Assembly: GCF_003992595.1 (NCBI RefSeq)
Contig: NZ_RZNA01000003.1
Location: forward strand, 248,001 to 312,000
Reading direction: 5' to 3'
Length of the DNA stretch: 64,000 nucleotides
Source: Flagellimonas oceanensis
Lineage (GTDB): Bacteria > Bacteroidota > Bacteroidia > Flavobacteriales > Flavobacteriaceae
Shown: positions 27,248 through 35,181 of the stretch, piece after piece
Layout: every line of letters starts with the position of its first letter
Numbering within the stretch: the stretch's first letter is position 1
Position numbers and translations under genes: made by a program
The notes under the pieces: model-generated
Told to the model about the DNA's origin: nothing
Databases searched by the model: none
Seen by the model: only the letters and a program-made list of their open reading frames with translations

Positions 27248-28033
27248 TTATGTTATACTTGGCAATACTGCCCTGATTTGATTTTTGATAAAGGGCTGTG
27301 TGTCTTCTTTTTCCAATAATTTTTTCATGGGTTCGGCCGCTTTCTTTTCCTGAATCTGTACCAAAGCCTGAATTATGGCGACTTGTATACTTGGGTTTCT
27401 CTCATTTTCCAAGGCTTCGATGAAAGTGTTCTTTACCGTTTCTGAGGAAGTGAACTGGACCAATGCCTCAAAAGCGGTCATCCGAACATTGTCGTTTTCA
27501 TCGTAGAGCAATCGGTTGGCAAGGGCTTGGATGATGGCTTCATCGGGTTGCTCAAATTCTTCGATGTAATTTACCCCTTGAATTCGCTTACTAGCGGATT
27601 GGTTTTCCATTAAGGAGAGCATGGCCGTCTGTTTCATCTGATTGGTCTCTTCCTGAAGCTGTGCAATGTCTGCATCCGCTTTTCGTTGTTGAAAAAGACT
27701 TCCCATTTGAAAAGCAGCAACCAATAGTGCAATGCTAGCTGCAATTTTTAGAATATTTCCTGTCCAAATTGATGATGACTTGGATTCCAGCTGAACCACT
27801 TTGCCTTGATTTGATTTTTCTTGCTCAAGGGCTGATTCAAACTTTGTTTTAAGTCTATCGGAAGGTGTCGGAACTGCTTCTTCAAACACATTGAAAAAGG
27901 TTTTCATCTCTTCCAGTTCTTTTTTGCACTCGGCACATTGTGCTATGTGTTTTTCGAACAATATCTCGTCGGATTTGCTCAAATTGCCATCCAGATAGTC
28001 CGGTATTTGGTCAAAAACATGATTCTTTTCCAT
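27248..28033 (-). CDS. Anti-sigma factor with HEAT repeats
   Basis: A 261-residue membrane protein. It has an N-terminal zinc-finger anti-sigma domain (DYLDGNLS, HIAQCAECKKEL: a His-x3-Cys-x2-Cys pattern at about 30-37), one TM helix (about 90-110: ILKIAASIALLVAAFQMG), and a periplasmic part with HEAT-like repeats (DNVRMTAFEALVQFTS, NPSIQVAIIQALVQIQ). The open frame runs 17 codons further up, but the ATG at 28033 lies 2 bases after the sigma factor stop and gives a proper zinc-finger start. It should hold the adjacent ECF sigma factor at the membrane. Confidence 0.88.
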   Translation of the reverse strand: MEKNHVFDQIPDYLDGNLSKSDEILFEKHIAQCAECKKELEEMKTFFNVFEEAVPTPSDRLKTKFESALEQEKSNQGKVVQLESKSSSIWTGNILKIAASIALLVAAFQMGSLFQQRKADADIAQLQEETNQMKQTAMLSLMENQSASKRIQGVNYIEEFEQPDEAIIQALANRLLYDENDNVRMTAFEALVQFTSSETVKNTFIEALENERNPSIQVAIIQALVQIQEKKAAEPMKKLLEKEDTQPFIKNQIRAVLPSIT

Positions 28034-28035
28034 GG

Positions 28036-28560
28036 CTATATACTTTCTAAATAAATGTTCTTCAATTTTTTCAGAATCCTGCACACTCGGGTTTTTACGG
28101 CGCCAGGGGTACTTCCCATAATTTCCGCTAGGTCATCATACTTGATTTCTTGGTATCGGTTCAAAATCACGAGTTCCCTATCGTAGGGATCAAGTCGGCT
28201 CAGGGCATATTGCAGATGGGCGTTGTTTTCGCTTACATGGTTTTCCTCTTCCACTGCCTTGTAGGCCAATATCTCGATATCGTCATGGACCTTATGGTTT
28301 CTTGTGTAGTGTGTTTTTAAGCTATTTCGAGCTATGGTGAACATCCACGACAAGAAGGATCCATTGTTGTATGAGTTCCGATACTTGATCAGTTTGTAAA
28401 AAACATCCTGTGTAAGATCTTCTGCCAACATTTGATCGCCCGACATTTTGTACAGAAAATTGTACACATGCTTGTGGTGACGGTCAAAAAGTTCCTTGAG
28501 CAAATCCAAGTTTCCCTCGGACACTTTTTGCATGATCATTTCATCTGAAAGCGTTTCCAA
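28036..28560 (-). CDS. ECF-type RNA polymerase sigma factor
   Basis: A 174-residue sigma factor. Region 2 is at about 20-90 (LFDRHHKHVYNFLYKMSGDQMLAEDLTQDVFYKLI and SFLSWMFTIARNSLKTHYTR). Region 4 is at about 115-170 (LSRLDPYDRELVILNRYQEIKYDDLAEIM, TPGAVKTRVCRILKKL). It is translationally adjacent to the HEAT-repeat anti-sigma factor, which presumably controls it, and upstream of two DUF4097-type secreted proteins. The inducing signal is unknown; an envelope signal is likely because the partner reaches the periplasm. Confidence 0.92.
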   Translation of the reverse strand: METLSDEMIMQKVSEGNLDLLKELFDRHHKHVYNFLYKMSGDQMLAEDLTQDVFYKLIKYRNSYNNGSFLSWMFTIARNSLKTHYTRNHKVHDDIEILAYKAVEEENHVSENNAHLQYALSRLDPYDRELVILNRYQEIKYDDLAEIMGSTPGAVKTRVCRILKKLKNIYLESI

Positions 28561-28686
28561 ATGCTGTTTTTTAGTTGGCGTTCATCTTATATAGTCAGGA
28601 AATTAAGAAAGGTTACAGAAAGGGGGAGAAAAAATTGAAAAATTGTTTTGTGGAGAGTTAAGTTGCTGAAATATAGGATTCAAAAA

Positions 28687-28755
28687 TGACACCTCGAGCG
28701 CCGTGGAGAGGTCGGGGAATTTAAGTAAAGGTCTCGGCTGCGCTCGACCTGACAA
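28687..28755. repeat. Interspersed palindromic repeat (GCGCAGTCGA type), copy 2
   Basis: Inverted arms at about 28688-28713 (ACCTCGAGCGCCGTGGAGAG core) and 28730-28753 (GTCTCGGCTGCGCTCGACCT core) lie between the sigma factor and the FeoB-associated gene. The left arm is more diverged than the right. It shares the GAGCGCAG/CTGCGCTC core with the copy at 26412. Confidence 0.72.
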
Positions 28756-28771
28756 TAAAATTAAGAGAGTG

Positions 28772-28915
28772 TTAGTTGCAACCGCAGTTGTCGCTTCCGC
28801 AGGAATTGGAGTTGCTCTTCCCTTTGCTAAATAGCGATTTGGGAAGCAAGAATTTCCATACTAAATAACCTGCTGCGATAATCAATGTTCCGTATGCCAA
28901 TATCTGTTGAATCAT
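28772..28915 (-). CDS. FeoB-associated Cys-rich membrane protein
   Basis: A 47-residue protein read from the minus strand: MIQQILAYGTLIIAAGYLVW, then a basic stretch (KFLLPKSLFSKGK) and a Cys-rich tail with SNSCGSDNCGCN. One TM helix and three Cys match the short FeoB-associated Cys-rich proteins that often follow feoB. The start lies 7 bases after the feoB stop, so it is the third gene of the feo operon. Its presumed role is to assist ferrous iron transfer at the inner face of FeoB; this is not proven for the family. Confidence 0.88.
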   Translation of the reverse strand: MIQQILAYGTLIIAAGYLVWKFLLPKSLFSKGKSNSNSCGSDNCGCN

Positions 28916-28922
28916 TCTCGGA

Positions 28923-31139
28923 TTAAATTAGGATTTGGTAGGCTATCAAAGCAATAATATAAGCAAAAACGCTCATAAAGCCCAATTGAAGCATAGGCCA
29001 TTTCCACGAGTTGGTCTCTCTCTTTACAATGGCTAGGGTACTCATACATTGCATGGCAAAGGCATAGAACAACATGAGGGAAATACCAGAGGCCAAATTG
29101 AACAAGGGATTTCCATCGTCGTCCAATTCAGCGGCCATTCTATTCTTGATGGTTTCCTCTTCATCGCTACCCACGCTGTATATGGTGGCCAACGTCCCTA
29201 CGAACACTTCACGTGCAGCGAAAGAGGTCAGAACGGCAATTCCAATTTTCCAATCGTAGCCCAGAGGTTTTACCAATGGCTCAAAAGCTTTTCCTGCTTG
29301 TCCAATATAGGAGTGCTCCAATTTGTAACTGGCAATTTCCTGGGCAACGGCCCTTTCGGAAAGTTCCTGGGTCAATACCTCAATGGAATCTTGAAGTGCA
29401 TTTGGGGCCAAACCTTCTGCTTCCGCAGATTCACGGTAGGATGCTACGTTGTTTTGGATATAGTTTTTACTGTAGGTGCTCAGTCCTTCATTTTCTATGC
29501 GCTCGGTCACAATGCGGTCGGCATCCTGAAAGTCTTCGGAATACCCATTAGATCCCAAGAACCACAGCACAATGGAAATCGCTAAAATGATTTTACCCGC
29601 CCCCAATACAAAGCTTTTCGTTTTTTCGATAACGGTATAAACCACATTTTTGACCAACGGGAGGCGATAGGTTGGCATTTCCACCATAAACACCGACCTG
29701 CTTTTTATTTTCAGGATCTTGTTCAACACCATGGCCGACAACAGCGCCATTCCAAAGCCGATAAGGTATAGCAACATCAAGGTCAATGCCTGATAGCTCA
29801 GTCCCAAAACACTGCCTTCCGGAATAACCAGGGCAATCAAGATCAAATAAACGGGCAATCGGGCAGAACAGGTAGTGAAAGGTGTGACCAGAATGGTAAT
29901 GAGCCTTTCCTTCCAATTTTCAATGGTACGGGTGGCCATAATGGCCGGGATGGCACAAGCATTACCGGAAATCAATGGAACAACGCTTTTTCCGCTCAAT
30001 CCAAAAGGGCGCATCAACCTATCCATTAAAAAGACGACGCGGCTCATATATCCGGATTCTTCCAACAGGGATATGAAAAGGAACAGGAAGGCGATCTGGG
30101 GGATGAAAATGACGATTCCACCGATACCCGCAATGATTCCCTCTGCCAATAAATCGGTAAAAACGCCTGGGGGCAATGTGTTCTTTACCCATTCCGCAGC
30201 CATGGCAAATTGCTCATCGATAAAATCCATGGGGTACCCGCTCCAATCAAAAATCGCTTGGAAAATGGTAAGCAGAATCACAAAAAAGATGAGGTAACCA
30301 AAAACTTTGTGGGTCAAAATCTTGTCAAGGGAAGCCCGCAAACCTTTGGCGGCCATGAAGTCCACCTTATAGGTTTCCTTTAAGATATTGTTGATGAGCT
30401 GGTACCGCAGTACGGTTTCCTTATGCTGTAATTTTTTGAGTTCGTCCTTGGACTTGGTGGAAAAATCGGTGGCATCTTGAATCCGCTTTTTCTCGATGGG
30501 CATGAAGTTCACATCCTGGGTGATCACCAGCCACAGTTTGTAAAGGTCTTCCTGGGGGAATGTTTTTTTAAGGCGGTCAAAATACTCAGGGGAAATTCTG
30601 GTCGGGTCCAAAATCGGCTTTGAAGAAATGCTCTTGTAATCGGCAATAAGTTCTTTGATGTGATCAATGCCCGTATTTTTCCGGGTACTGACCAGGGCGA
30701 TTTTGGTGTCCAGCTTTTTTTCCATGGCCCCCACATCCAGAGAAATCCCTTTACGGTCCATTCTATCGGCCATGTTCACCACCAAAATGGTAGGGATCTT
30801 CAGGTCTTTTATCTGCGTGAAAAGAAGCAGGTTCCTTTTGAGGTTTTCCACATCGCTGATCACAACGGCGACATCGGGATAGTCCTTATCGTTTTTGTTG
30901 AGCAACAATTCCACTACCAGACTTTCGTCCAAAGAGGTGGTGTTCAAACTGTAGGTTCCGGGAAGGTCCAAAATGTGTGCCTTGACCCCTCTAGGCAGTT
31001 TACAGATACCTTCTTTCTTCTCTACAGTGATACCGGGATAGTTACCGACCTTTTGCTTGAGTCCGGTAAGTTGGTTAAAAACCGAGGTTTTTCCGGTATT
31101 GGGATTCCCGATCAGGGCTACATTGATGTTTTTGCTCAT
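28923..31139 (-). CDS. feoB: Ferrous iron transporter B
   Basis: A 738-residue inner-membrane Fe2+ transporter with an N-terminal G domain. It shows G1 GNPNTGKTS at about 11-19, G3 DLPGTYSLN, G4 VNMAD, a GDI helical linker, and then two Gate domains. Gate motifs are LISGNACAIPAIMATRTI and TPFTTCSARLPVYLILI in the first half and SFAAREVFVGTLATIY in the second. Its start overlaps the feoA stop in an ATGA arrangement. It works with FeoA and the short Cys-rich protein downstream. Confidence 0.97.
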   Translation of the reverse strand: MSKNINVALIGNPNTGKTSVFNQLTGLKQKVGNYPGITVEKKEGICKLPRGVKAHILDLPGTYSLNTTSLDESLVVELLLNKNDKDYPDVAVVISDVENLKRNLLLFTQIKDLKIPTILVVNMADRMDRKGISLDVGAMEKKLDTKIALVSTRKNTGIDHIKELIADYKSISSKPILDPTRISPEYFDRLKKTFPQEDLYKLWLVITQDVNFMPIEKKRIQDATDFSTKSKDELKKLQHKETVLRYQLINNILKETYKVDFMAAKGLRASLDKILTHKVFGYLIFFVILLTIFQAIFDWSGYPMDFIDEQFAMAAEWVKNTLPPGVFTDLLAEGIIAGIGGIVIFIPQIAFLFLFISLLEESGYMSRVVFLMDRLMRPFGLSGKSVVPLISGNACAIPAIMATRTIENWKERLITILVTPFTTCSARLPVYLILIALVIPEGSVLGLSYQALTLMLLYLIGFGMALLSAMVLNKILKIKSRSVFMVEMPTYRLPLVKNVVYTVIEKTKSFVLGAGKIILAISIVLWFLGSNGYSEDFQDADRIVTERIENEGLSTYSKNYIQNNVASYRESAEAEGLAPNALQDSIEVLTQELSERAVAQEIASYKLEHSYIGQAGKAFEPLVKPLGYDWKIGIAVLTSFAAREVFVGTLATIYSVGSDEEETIKNRMAAELDDDGNPLFNLASGISLMLFYAFAMQCMSTLAIVKRETNSWKWPMLQLGFMSVFAYIIALIAYQILI

Positions 31140-31378
31140 TTGGCCTGCGTTTCTTCAATAATTTCCAGCTCGATGAGTTCTGCCAAAGACCTTCGTATTG
31201 CCAAATGACTTCCGCTGAGGTTGATGTAAATGGGGTCGTTCAAGGGAGCGATTTGCAAAAGTTCCACGCTGTTACCGGGCAAACAGCCCAGTTCCAATAA
31301 TTTAATGGGAAGGATGTGCTCTGTGAAATCCTTGATGATTCCCTTCTGTCCATATCGTAAATCTGCTACGGTCGCCAC
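31136..31378 (-). CDS. feoA: Ferrous iron transport protein A
   Basis: An 80-residue SH3-like protein with motifs LRYGQKGIIKDF, PIKLLELGCLPGNSVELLQ, DPIYINLSGSHLAIRRSLAELIELE. FeoA binds the cytosolic side of FeoB and is needed for iron uptake. The start codon is GTG at 31378, about 31 bases after a good promoter (31410-31438). It overlaps feoB by 4 bases. Confidence 0.93.
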   Translation of the reverse strand: MATVADLRYGQKGIIKDFTEHILPIKLLELGCLPGNSVELLQIAPLNDPIYINLSGSHLAIRRSLAELIELEIIEETQAK

Positions 31379-31409
31379 TGTTCTTATTTAGAATAAATTT
31401 AAGTAAGAG

Positions 31410-31438
31410 CAAAAATAAGTAAAAATGGAGAACTACAA
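31410..31438 (-). promoter_or_regulatory. Promoter of the feoAB operon
   Basis: On the minus strand TTG (31438-31436) is followed after 18 bases by TATTTTTG (31417-31410), fitting the Bacteroidota -33/-7 promoter. The AT-rich leader between 31379 and 31409 has no evident Fur box that I can call with confidence. Confidence 0.65.
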
Positions 31439-31467
31439 GGGCTAATCATGGATAAAGGTTTAAGAGG

Positions 31468-32142
31468 TTAGTCTTGATAACCGGCTTCAAGTATTTTGAT
31501 ATCGGCCAAAAGCTTGTCTATTTCTTCACGATTGGTGCCATCATAAAAGCCGCGGATTCGTTTTTCCTTGTCCACCAGAATAAAGTTTTCGGTATGGATC
31601 ATATCAAAGGGGCCTCCGTCTCCATCGTTCTTAACGGCTAGATAGGATTTTCTGGCGAGTTCATAGATCTGCTTTTTATCCCCAGTGACCAAGTTCCATT
31701 TATTATCAATCACGCCTTTTTCCAGCGCGTATCTTTTTAATTGGGCAACGGTATCTATTTGCGGGGTAACTGAATGGGAAAGCAGCATAATATTCGGGTC
31801 GTCCTTTACGGCATCCTGTATCTCGGTCATGTTCTTGGTCATGATCGGGCAAATGGTAAGACATGTGGTAAAGAAAAAATCCGCTACGTAGATCTTGTCC
31901 TTGTAATTTTCTTGGGTAATGGTGTCCCCATTCTGGTTGACCAGAGCGAAATCTGCCACTTTATGGTATTTCTTGGTGTAATGCAGGGTGCTGTCCACTA
32001 AAGATTTGTCAACCATGGAGGGTTGGTAGACAGGAAGCATTTTTTTGGGTTGCAAAGCGTTATAAAACAAGTAGACGATTACGGCGGAGAGTCCGAGCAT
32101 CACGATTCCGAACAACTTGTATTTTGCAAAAAATGATCCCAT
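31468..32142 (-). CDS. SCO1/SenC-family copper chaperone-like protein
   Basis: A 224-residue protein with one N-terminal TM anchor (about 8-28: LFGIVMLGLSAVIVYLFYNAL) and a periplasmic thioredoxin-fold SCO domain. The copper motif is TTCLTICPIM (C-x3-C), and the distal His is within FDMIHTENFILVD. SCO proteins help assemble the CuA centre of cytochrome oxidase or act as thiol-disulfide reductants. The open frame extends to a TTG at 32178, but that TTG is the -33 element of the promoter, so the ATG at 32142 is the start. Confidence 0.92.
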   Translation of the reverse strand: MGSFFAKYKLFGIVMLGLSAVIVYLFYNALQPKKMLPVYQPSMVDKSLVDSTLHYTKKYHKVADFALVNQNGDTITQENYKDKIYVADFFFTTCLTICPIMTKNMTEIQDAVKDDPNIMLLSHSVTPQIDTVAQLKRYALEKGVIDNKWNLVTGDKKQIYELARKSYLAVKNDGDGGPFDMIHTENFILVDKEKRIRGFYDGTNREEIDKLLADIKILEAGYQD

Positions 32143-32147
32143 GGAGA

Positions 32148-32178
32148 CAAAATTACGGCCCAAAGGGCTATTCTTCAA
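32148..32178 (-). promoter_or_regulatory. Promoter of the SCO gene
   Basis: On the minus strand TTG (32178-32176) and TAATTTTG (32155-32148) are separated by 20 bases. The -7 element ends 5 bases before the ATG at 32142, so the message should be leaderless. The promoter lies inside the longer open frame and decides the start. Confidence 0.7.
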
Positions 32179-32262
32179 GTAGAAAGCAGTTTATTGTTGC
32201 TAAATCTTTCTTAAATCATGAAAGGATAAAATTTGAGGTTTTTTTATCAATCCCTAAAAGGT

Positions 32263-32270
32263 TACTTTTG
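32263..32270 (+). promoter_or_regulatory. -7 promoter element of rseP
   Basis: TACTTTTG fits TAnnTTTG exactly and lies 23 bases before the ATG at 32294. It overlaps the GTG that would be the start of a longer frame, which supports the downstream ATG. No -33 TTG is seen at the expected spacing. Confidence 0.55.
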
Positions 32271-32293
32271 TGCGTTTTAACAAAAGACGACGG

Positions 32294-33643
32294 ATGACCC
32301 CTATAGTTATAAAAACCATACAATTCTTTCTGAGCTTATCGCTTTTAATCGTACTCCACGAGCTGGGACACTTTATCCCTGCAAAGCTTTTTAAGACTAG
32401 GGTAGAGAAGTTTTACCTCTTTTTTGATGTGAAGTTTTCCCTCTTTAAAAAGAAAATCGGGGAGACCGTTTATGGTATTGGTTGGTTGCCCTTGGGCGGA
32501 TATGTGAAAATATCCGGGATGATCGATGAGAGCATGGACAAGGAGCAGATGCAACAGGAGCCCAAGCCTTGGGAGTTCCGTAGCAAGCCGGCTTGGCAAC
32601 GCTTGATCATCATGTTGGGCGGGGTAACGGTGAACTTTATTTTGGCCGTGGTCATTTTCATTGGGTTGGTTTTTACCTATGGGGAGGAATATATCGCCAA
32701 TGATAGCCTTAAGGATGGAATATGGGTGACCGAGAAAAGCTTGGGCGATGAATTGGGTGTCCAGACCGGGGACAAGATATTGTCCGTGGACGGAAACAAG
32801 ATAGAAGCACTGCAGCAGGTGCTTCCCGAGATGATCTATGGAGAAAAGTATACCATTGAAAGGGACGGACAGGTTATTGAAAAAACAATTCCCGTTGATT
32901 TCATAGAAACCTTGTCCGAGGACAGAGAGAAAGCACGTTTCATATCTTATCGCTATCCATTTGTCATCAACGATGTGCCCAAAAACTCTCCAAATGCGGA
33001 CAGTGGTCTTCAAAAAGGGGATGCCGTTGTTGAAATGGCAGGTACACCTGTGGAATACAAAGATCAAGTGATTCCTGTTTTGGAGGCAAACAAGGGCAAA
33101 GAGGTGTCGATCAAAGTGATGAGAAACGGAAGCCCCTTGGACCTTACGGTCTCCATTTCGGACAAGGCCACATTGGGCGTAGTGCTGGGGATGTCGCCCG
33201 AAGAATACAAAGAGGCTGGATACTTGGAAATTAAAACCCTGAAATATTCCTTTTTGGAATCGATACCCGCAGGATGGAACAAGGGGGTAAAGGTACTGAC
33301 AGACTATATCAGGGGGATGAAGAAAATCTTTAACCCAGATACAGGGGCTTATAAGGAAGTTGGTGGTTTTGCCGCTATTGGTGGTATGTTTCCCGATACT
33401 TGGAACTGGCCGGCTTTTTGGCAAACAACGGCGTTCATATCCATTATTTTGGCCTTTATGAACATTTTGCCCATTCCTGCATTGGATGGAGGCCATGTGA
33501 TGTTCTTGCTGTATGAAATGGTTACGGGACGCAAGCCCAGTGATAAATTTTTGGAGTACGCCCAAATGATAGGTTTCTTCATTTTGATAGCGCTATTGCT
33601 GTTTGCCAACGGTAATGATTTGTATAAATGGCTTTTTAAATAG
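32294..33643 (+). CDS. rseP: Site-2 membrane protease RseP
   Basis: A 449-residue intramembrane zinc metalloprotease that cuts anti-sigma factors and signal peptide remnants. The zinc motif is HELGH (VLHELGHFIPAKLF, about residue 23), the second metal ligand motif is MNILPIPALDGGH near residue 395, and two PDZ domains lie between (about 115-200 and 205-290). Four TM helices are predicted. Start at ATG 32294 rather than the GTG 24 bases earlier, because a -7 element covers the latter. It may act on anti-sigma factors such as the one at 27248. Confidence 0.95.
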   Translation: MTPIVIKTIQFFLSLSLLIVLHELGHFIPAKLFKTRVEKFYLFFDVKFSLFKKKIGETVYGIGWLPLGGYVKISGMIDESMDKEQMQQEPKPWEFRSKPAWQRLIIMLGGVTVNFILAVVIFIGLVFTYGEEYIANDSLKDGIWVTEKSLGDELGVQTGDKILSVDGNKIEALQQVLPEMIYGEKYTIERDGQVIEKTIPVDFIETLSEDREKARFISYRYPFVINDVPKNSPNADSGLQKGDAVVEMAGTPVEYKDQVIPVLEANKGKEVSIKVMRNGSPLDLTVSISDKATLGVVLGMSPEEYKEAGYLEIKTLKYSFLESIPAGWNKGVKVLTDYIRGMKKIFNPDTGAYKEVGGFAAIGGMFPDTWNWPAFWQTTAFISIILAFMNILPIPALDGGHVMFLLYEMVTGRKPSDKFLEYAQMIGFFILIALLLFANGNDLYKWLFK

Positions 33644-33660
33644 AAAAGCAATTTTTTTGT

Positions 33661-33691
33661 TTGTGGTGTAAAAAAGAATCCATTATATTTG
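33661..33691 (+). promoter_or_regulatory. Promoter of tRNA-Asn
   Basis: TTG (33661-33663), 20 bases of spacer, then TATATTTG (33684-33691): a full match to the Bacteroidota promoter. The -7 element ends 21 bases before the mature tRNA 5' end. Confidence 0.8.
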
Positions 33692-33712
33692 CACCCGCTT
33701 AAGGTAAAATAT

Positions 33713-33789
33713 TCCTCCTTAGCTCAGTTGGTTAGAGCATCTGACTGTTAATCAGAGGGTCCTTGGTTCGAGTCCAAGAGGGGGAGCCA
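33713..33789 (+). tRNA. tRNA-Asn (anticodon GTT)
   Basis: A 77-nt tRNA folding with acceptor TCCTCCT/AGGGGGA (one G-T pair), D arm with AGCTCAGTTGGTTAGAGC, anticodon arm CTGACTGTTAATCAG with anticodon GTT, T arm CTTGGTTCGAGTCCAAG, discriminator G and encoded CCA. It has its own promoter upstream and an intrinsic terminator downstream. Confidence 0.98.
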
Positions 33790-33796
33790 CAAAAGC

Positions 33797-33825
33797 AAAA
33801 GCCACCGAATATGGTGGCTTTTTTG
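33797..33825 (+). terminator. Intrinsic terminator of tRNA-Asn
   Basis: Stem AGCCACC (33800-33806) and GGTGGCT (33813-33819) with a 6-base loop, followed by a run of T. It begins 11 bases after the tRNA CCA. Confidence 0.92.
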
Positions 33826-34021
33826 TTGCTGTCAATCTTAACTAAGATCTGCACGTAGCACTTTTCCTAAGGAGGACCTTGTAACCCAAACATTTCCTTT
33901 AGAAAACAGGTTACTCTTTATTTGATTCATGAGAAAAATCTTTAGCCAAGTCCAAGATACAATGATTTTTTCAGTAACTTGTTAATCAAGTACTTGTGAG
34001 TCAACCGTTAACTTTCTTTCG

Positions 34022-35026
34022 ATGTTTATCCTTAACAATTTGGTTAGTACAAGCATTAGGTATTGTCTTCCTTTCTTTCTTGTGACCAATACTATCTGCG
34101 TTTCAAAAATAGTGGGTCAGGAAACTCAAAATCACAGAATCATTTCTTATGCCGACCAGCTCGCTTATGGGATAGATTTAAGTACAGATATCGATGAATT
34201 TCTGGTATCCAATTCCGATGTGGGAAACTTTCATTTGGTTTCTAACAATGATTTGAAATTGACCTTGCGTTTCAATTATAAATTTGTGAGTTTAAGCGCG
34301 GGGTTTGCTCCCGAATTTTTGCCTGGTAATGATGATGATGAGCAACGCGGCAAAAGTTCATATCAAAATTATCAGGTGAATTTATTTCCGGGAAGAGTTG
34401 TCCAAAACGTGTTTTTTAGGAGAATGAAGGGGTTTTATGTGGAGAATACCGAAGATTTTGTTCCTGCATGGACCGAAGATGATCCTTACCTTCAGTTTCC
34501 TGACCTTAAAAGTATTACCTGGGGCGGCAGTACAGGCTTTGTGCTAAACAAAAACTTTTCACTTAGATCGCTTTACAACCGTCAAGAATGGCAATTGGAA
34601 AGTAGTGGGAGCCTGATCCCAATGGTACATTATGAATTCACTAAATTGACCAATGATTTTGAGGATGGTTCATACGGCAAGGAAAATCTTGTGGATATTC
34701 GAGCGGACTTAGGATATTTTTATAATTGGGTGATTACGCCCAAAGTAAATGTAGTACCGTCTTTACGTGCAGGTTTGGGACCAAAGTTTTCCAAATATAC
34801 CTTGGATGGTGTGGTGGAGAAAAACAATTATTTGGTCACTGAATATGGAGTAGGACTCCGAATAGGCTATAATACCGATAAGTTGTACATGGGACTTATT
34901 GGGGAACTGAACGGCACGAGATATAATGATGGCGACTCCAATGATATTTCCAATAACTTATGGCACGGCGTATTTTATATAGGTTACCGCTTTAACGCAC
35001 CCGAGAAATTGCAAAAACTGTTTTAA
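34022..35026 (+). CDS. Outer-membrane beta-barrel protein (DUF4421-like)
   Basis: A 334-residue protein with a hydrophobic N-terminus (LPFFLVTNTICVSKIVG) that may serve as a signal peptide. Alternating amphipathic strands follow and the protein ends in an aromatic residue (KLF). The pattern fits the DUF4421 family of Bacteroidota outer-membrane proteins, of unknown function. Segments include ISYADQLAYGIDLSTDID and NDLKLTLRFNYKFVSLSAGF. It stands alone, about 230 bases after the tRNA terminator; that gap holds no gene I can support. Confidence 0.65.
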   Translation: MFILNNLVSTSIRYCLPFFLVTNTICVSKIVGQETQNHRIISYADQLAYGIDLSTDIDEFLVSNSDVGNFHLVSNNDLKLTLRFNYKFVSLSAGFAPEFLPGNDDDEQRGKSSYQNYQVNLFPGRVVQNVFFRRMKGFYVENTEDFVPAWTEDDPYLQFPDLKSITWGGSTGFVLNKNFSLRSLYNRQEWQLESSGSLIPMVHYEFTKLTNDFEDGSYGKENLVDIRADLGYFYNWVITPKVNVVPSLRAGLGPKFSKYTLDGVVEKNNYLVTEYGVGLRIGYNTDKLYMGLIGELNGTRYNDGDSNDISNNLWHGVFYIGYRFNAPEKLQKLF

Positions 35027-35181
35027 TGCCTTTGTGTGATGACTTGATTTTTTTAAAAAAAATCAACCAAAAACTGTTTACCACAATTATAGGACAACAC
35101 ACAACATAATGTAAGAAACTTCATAACAAAGCAAAGCCATTGGCGTTAGATTGACCATAACTTTAAAACCAAATTTTAAAA

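Noticed and set aside
32345..33565. Long open frame of 406 codons on the minus strand
   Set aside because: It is the antisense shadow of rseP, which has clear HELGH and PDZ motifs; the shadow has low-complexity composition and no motif.
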